Assembly: GCA_964058845.1 (NCBI GenBank)
Contig: CAXKVR010000291.1
Location: 1-64,000, forward strand
From: Carex sylvatica
Taxonomy: Eukaryota; Streptophyta; Magnoliopsida; Poales; Cyperaceae
Direction of reading: 5' to 3'
DNA length: 64,000 nucleotides
In this document: positions 61,489-64,000 of the stretch, piece by piece
Position numbering within the stretch: position 1 is the first letter of the stretch
How the letters are laid out: each line of letters begins with the position of its first letter
The notes under the pieces: model-generated
Databases searched by the model: none
Told to the model about the DNA's origin: nothing
What the model saw: only the letters and a program-made list of their open reading frames with translations
Program-made: the position numbers and the translations under genes

Positions 61489-62235
61489 GTCGGAAGGTTC
61501 AATTGGGTGACACGAGTTATTTTCTATTTTCTTAACCCAATTTGTATACCCTTTTTATCGGTTTTCCTTACTTAATACCTCTTAAACATCACACACTTTG
61601 CGATTCGGTTCTCTAAACCATATATCATCTCAATTTGGTAACAATTTATTTACTAGTTCACTAGTTTGGTTCCCGTAACAATTCAATTTACCGATTGGTT
61701 AAACCATGATTTGGTCAAAATTCGAATTAACCGATACACGTGCTAGCATTTCGAGATAGACAGGTAACCCTACCGATTACAAGTCTATTTGGTCGGGTTA
61801 GCCTAATCATCAACCACATTTTTAAATTTTCGAATTTGGTACCGAAAACCTTAAAACTGGAAATTCCAAAATTGGGACCAAATCGAAAGAAAAATCGACA
61901 AATAACTAACAAGGAAGCTCAAAGGACTAGTCTACAAGAGTTTCAAGCACAAATTTTGGGTTTAAAATGAAAACCCGAACAATCGAGAGAATCCGAGATT
62001 TCGAGAGAAAAAGGGAAATAAACAATTACCGAACGGAAGGGCTAGGAGAGATCTACGGCCAGTTTCTCGCTTCTACTTTCGATTTCTCTGGACTTTAGGC
62101 GATTTGAGAGGAGGAGATGGCTCTCTCCTTCTTTTTCTTCTTCTTTTGGCAGAACACACACAGAGAGGGGAAAGAGACGGAGGAGAAAGAGAGAAAGGAA
62201 AAGAAAGAAAATCTGAGTTTTGTTAAAATCTCTCT

Positions 62236-62645
62236 GAGTGCGGACGCACTCGTTTTCAGTGCGGGTCAGCCACTCGCACTCAGCTCTTGTCAGAATTCAA
62301 ACGGCACAGAAAACATAGCAAAATACTCTAGTGCGGACGTACTCATTTTCAGTGCGGGTCGGTCACTCGCACTCATAACTTGGACATATTTTAGGATTTC
62401 AGAAAAATCACAGGAAATTCATTAGTGCGGACGCACTAAATTTCAGTGCCGACACACTCAGTACTTAGTCAAATTTTTCATCAAAACGGCATTGAATCAA
62501 GAAAAGTCCGAGCCTAATGTGTCCGCATTTAAATTCAGTGCAGGTCGAGACACCCACACTCAGGACTTAGTCAATTTTCAGAAAAAGAGCTGGGGTCAGT
62601 GCGGATCATCCATCCGCACTCACCACCAATGCGGACGAACTGAGC
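62236..62645. repeat. GTGCGGACGCACT hairpin array in element 2
   Basis: Counterpart of 56918-57330, with words GAGTGCGGACGCACTC, AGTGCGGGTCAGCCACTCGC and variants. Frames across it (e.g. 62117-62425) give repetitive peptide strings of SADAL and SAGQPLAL type that are not proteins. Confidence 0.8.
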
Positions 62646-62929
62646 CTATAAAATTCCAGTAACTCGTATTTTCGATGCGGTTTCGATTCACACTTGATTT
62701 ACTTATCCAGAGAAACCTTATTTAAGGTTTAAACCCTTATTTTATTAGCACAATTTTCGATTTTTGCTTTTAATTCACTTGAAAATAAATTGTAAAAATT
62801 TCATAACGTAACAAAAATTTACAAAATTACAGTTCCATTTCAACACATAAGAAAATATTTTTAATTTTAAATCAAGAAATAAAAAATTAAAATATATAAA
62901 TAAACCTAATCAATTCTTTTTTTTGTACG

Positions 62930-63925
62930 GAAGCTGATAATAGTACCCGCGCTGTACCTGCAGGGGGGACCATTGAAAATTAATGTGGAAAAATAATTTT
63001 TTTTTGGGATCGCAAAAATTTCACAATTCGAATTTTTTCCTAAATTATTAATATCTATGCATAGAGGTATTTATACTTATGTATGAAAGTATTTATAGCT
63101 ATGAGGTGAACAATTATTTATTGTGCAGGTACTATAGCGCGAAGATAATATATAGTACCCGTAGCACTGTACCTGCGGAGGGACCACCAAAAATTAAATG
63201 CAGAACGATAACTTCATGCAAAGACTGCAAAATCTCCACAATTTTAATTTTTTTTTCTATATTATTAATACCTACGCAATTTTTTCTTTCAAATGACATT
63301 CATGATGACGTACTTCCAAACTCGTCGTCGTGCAAGTATTTATACCTTGCCGTACAAGTATTTATACATATACTTGCAAGTATTTTTTACATATGACACT
63401 AAAAGTATTAATATCTAAGCATTAAAATTATTTATACGTATGATGTCAACTATTTTTGTTACAGAAAGGCTGATGCGGAGATGATTGGGGAACTCGAAAA
63501 ATGATAATCATAACAAGTCACGCATCAAAGTATTAATATATTTTTTAAGTGTTAATATCTTATATTTTAAGTATTTACAACTACGAATGTATACATATCT
63601 AAGTATTTCTTACATATGACACTAAAAATATTAATATCTAAGTACTGAAAGTATTTATATCTATGCATTTAAGTATTTATTCTTATGAAATTAACTATTT
63701 TTGTTAGAGAAAGGTTAACGTGAGAACGAGTGCGGAGATTGCAAAAGAAAAACCATATAATTAGTGGGGACTATAAAAATGATAAGATTTTAGAATAATA
63801 ATTAGTTGGGACTATAAAATCAGTGGAAACCATAATACATTATTTCTCTAAAAACAGACACTGTAGTGCAGATACTGTGCGGATACTGTAGAGGCACTGT
63901 AACGCGGGTATTAAAATAATAATTT
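62930..63925. repeat. Right arm of the large inverted repeat
   Basis: Reverse-complement partner of 57771-58765: GACGTACTTCCAAACTCGTC, TTTTTTACATATGACACTAA (also near 63608) and CAGATACTGTGCGGATACTG are mirrored in order. It includes two short GC-rich segments (GGTACTA...GTACCTGC...GGGACCA at 62943-62972 and 63128-63184), which suggest that the arm itself is built of tandem monomers. Confidence 0.75.
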
Positions 63926-64000
63926 TTTTTGTACCAACAAATGAATTTAACTAGTAGGTGTGTCCCGCCAAGTGCGTATCCTCTGAGATACCTCAACTTT
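63926..64000. other. Right edge of window
   Basis: AAGTGCGTATCCTCTGAGATA matches the dispersed repeat at 52860-52885. The window ends inside it. Confidence 0.4.

Larger units (their letters stand above)
60019..62813. mobile_element. Solo-LTR-like element 2 (TG...CA, 5-bp TSD)
   Basis: A 2795-bp relative of 54741-57488 in the same orientation. It starts TGTCACACCCCACGGTC and ends CATAACGTAACA, between perfect 5-bp repeats AAAAT (60014-60018 and 62814-62818). About 400 bases of the family sequence (equivalent to about 55755-56170) are replaced by the CGCATATG-rich segment at 61058-61488, and a (TA)n run lies at about 60918-60944. No coding capacity. The distinct target duplication shows it transposed independently of element 1. 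Confidence 0.82.

Noticed and set aside
1..64000. A new multi-gene defence or metabolic cluster
   Set aside because: The three intact genes belong to known, unrelated families and are separated by repeats; nothing in the sequence ties them together.

Overview
This window is nuclear DNA from a flowering plant. Its genes are split by GT-AG introns, the intergenic DNA is AT-rich, and plant repeats are abundant (Helitron, Mutator and hAT MITEs, a plant LINE, an Au-SINE-like tail, large solo-LTR-like elements). The species cannot be told from the sequence. No operons, CRISPR arrays, phage or organellar genes were seen.

Three complete protein genes were assembled by joining exons by eye, and all reading phases agree. 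They are a group IIa (WRKY18/40/60-type) WRKY transcription factor (31057-32783, +, 319 aa), the plastid omega-6 desaturase FAD6 (33779-39785, -, 10 exons, 444 aa), and the cytosolic non-phosphorylating NADP-dependent glyceraldehyde-3-phosphate dehydrogenase GAPN/ALDH11 (45320-52160, +, 10 exons, 496 aa). WRKY and FAD6 converge; FAD6 and GAPN diverge across a 5.5 kb repeat-filled spacer. Nothing suggests the three act in one pathway.

The first 32 kb is a tandem array of WRKY IIa copies at different stages of decay. Copy A (123-1299) is cut by the window edge but is open where visible. Copy B (7590-8818) has lost exon 1 and carries two nonsense changes. Copy C/D (18611-24816) is split by a 4.6 kb Helitron, then partly duplicated, and has lost the WRKYGQK exon. 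Copy E is intact. Downstream DNA was duplicated with the genes, so one copy often serves as the empty site for an insertion in another. This dates and delimits a 1.5 kb Mutator-like element and two hAT-like MITEs.

The right part (52-64 kb) has no recognisable genes. It holds two related 2.75-2.8 kb TG...CA elements, each with a perfect 5-bp target duplication (probably solo LTRs). The second is flanked by roughly 1 kb inverted copies of another repeat and carries a degenerate CGCATATG-rich array.

I found no convincing previously undescribed functional system. The most informative material is the WRKY array and the nested, precisely bounded transposon insertions, including a Helitron with gene-fragment-like exons. 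Splice sites and boundaries were read by eye and may be off by a few bases where termini are degenerate.
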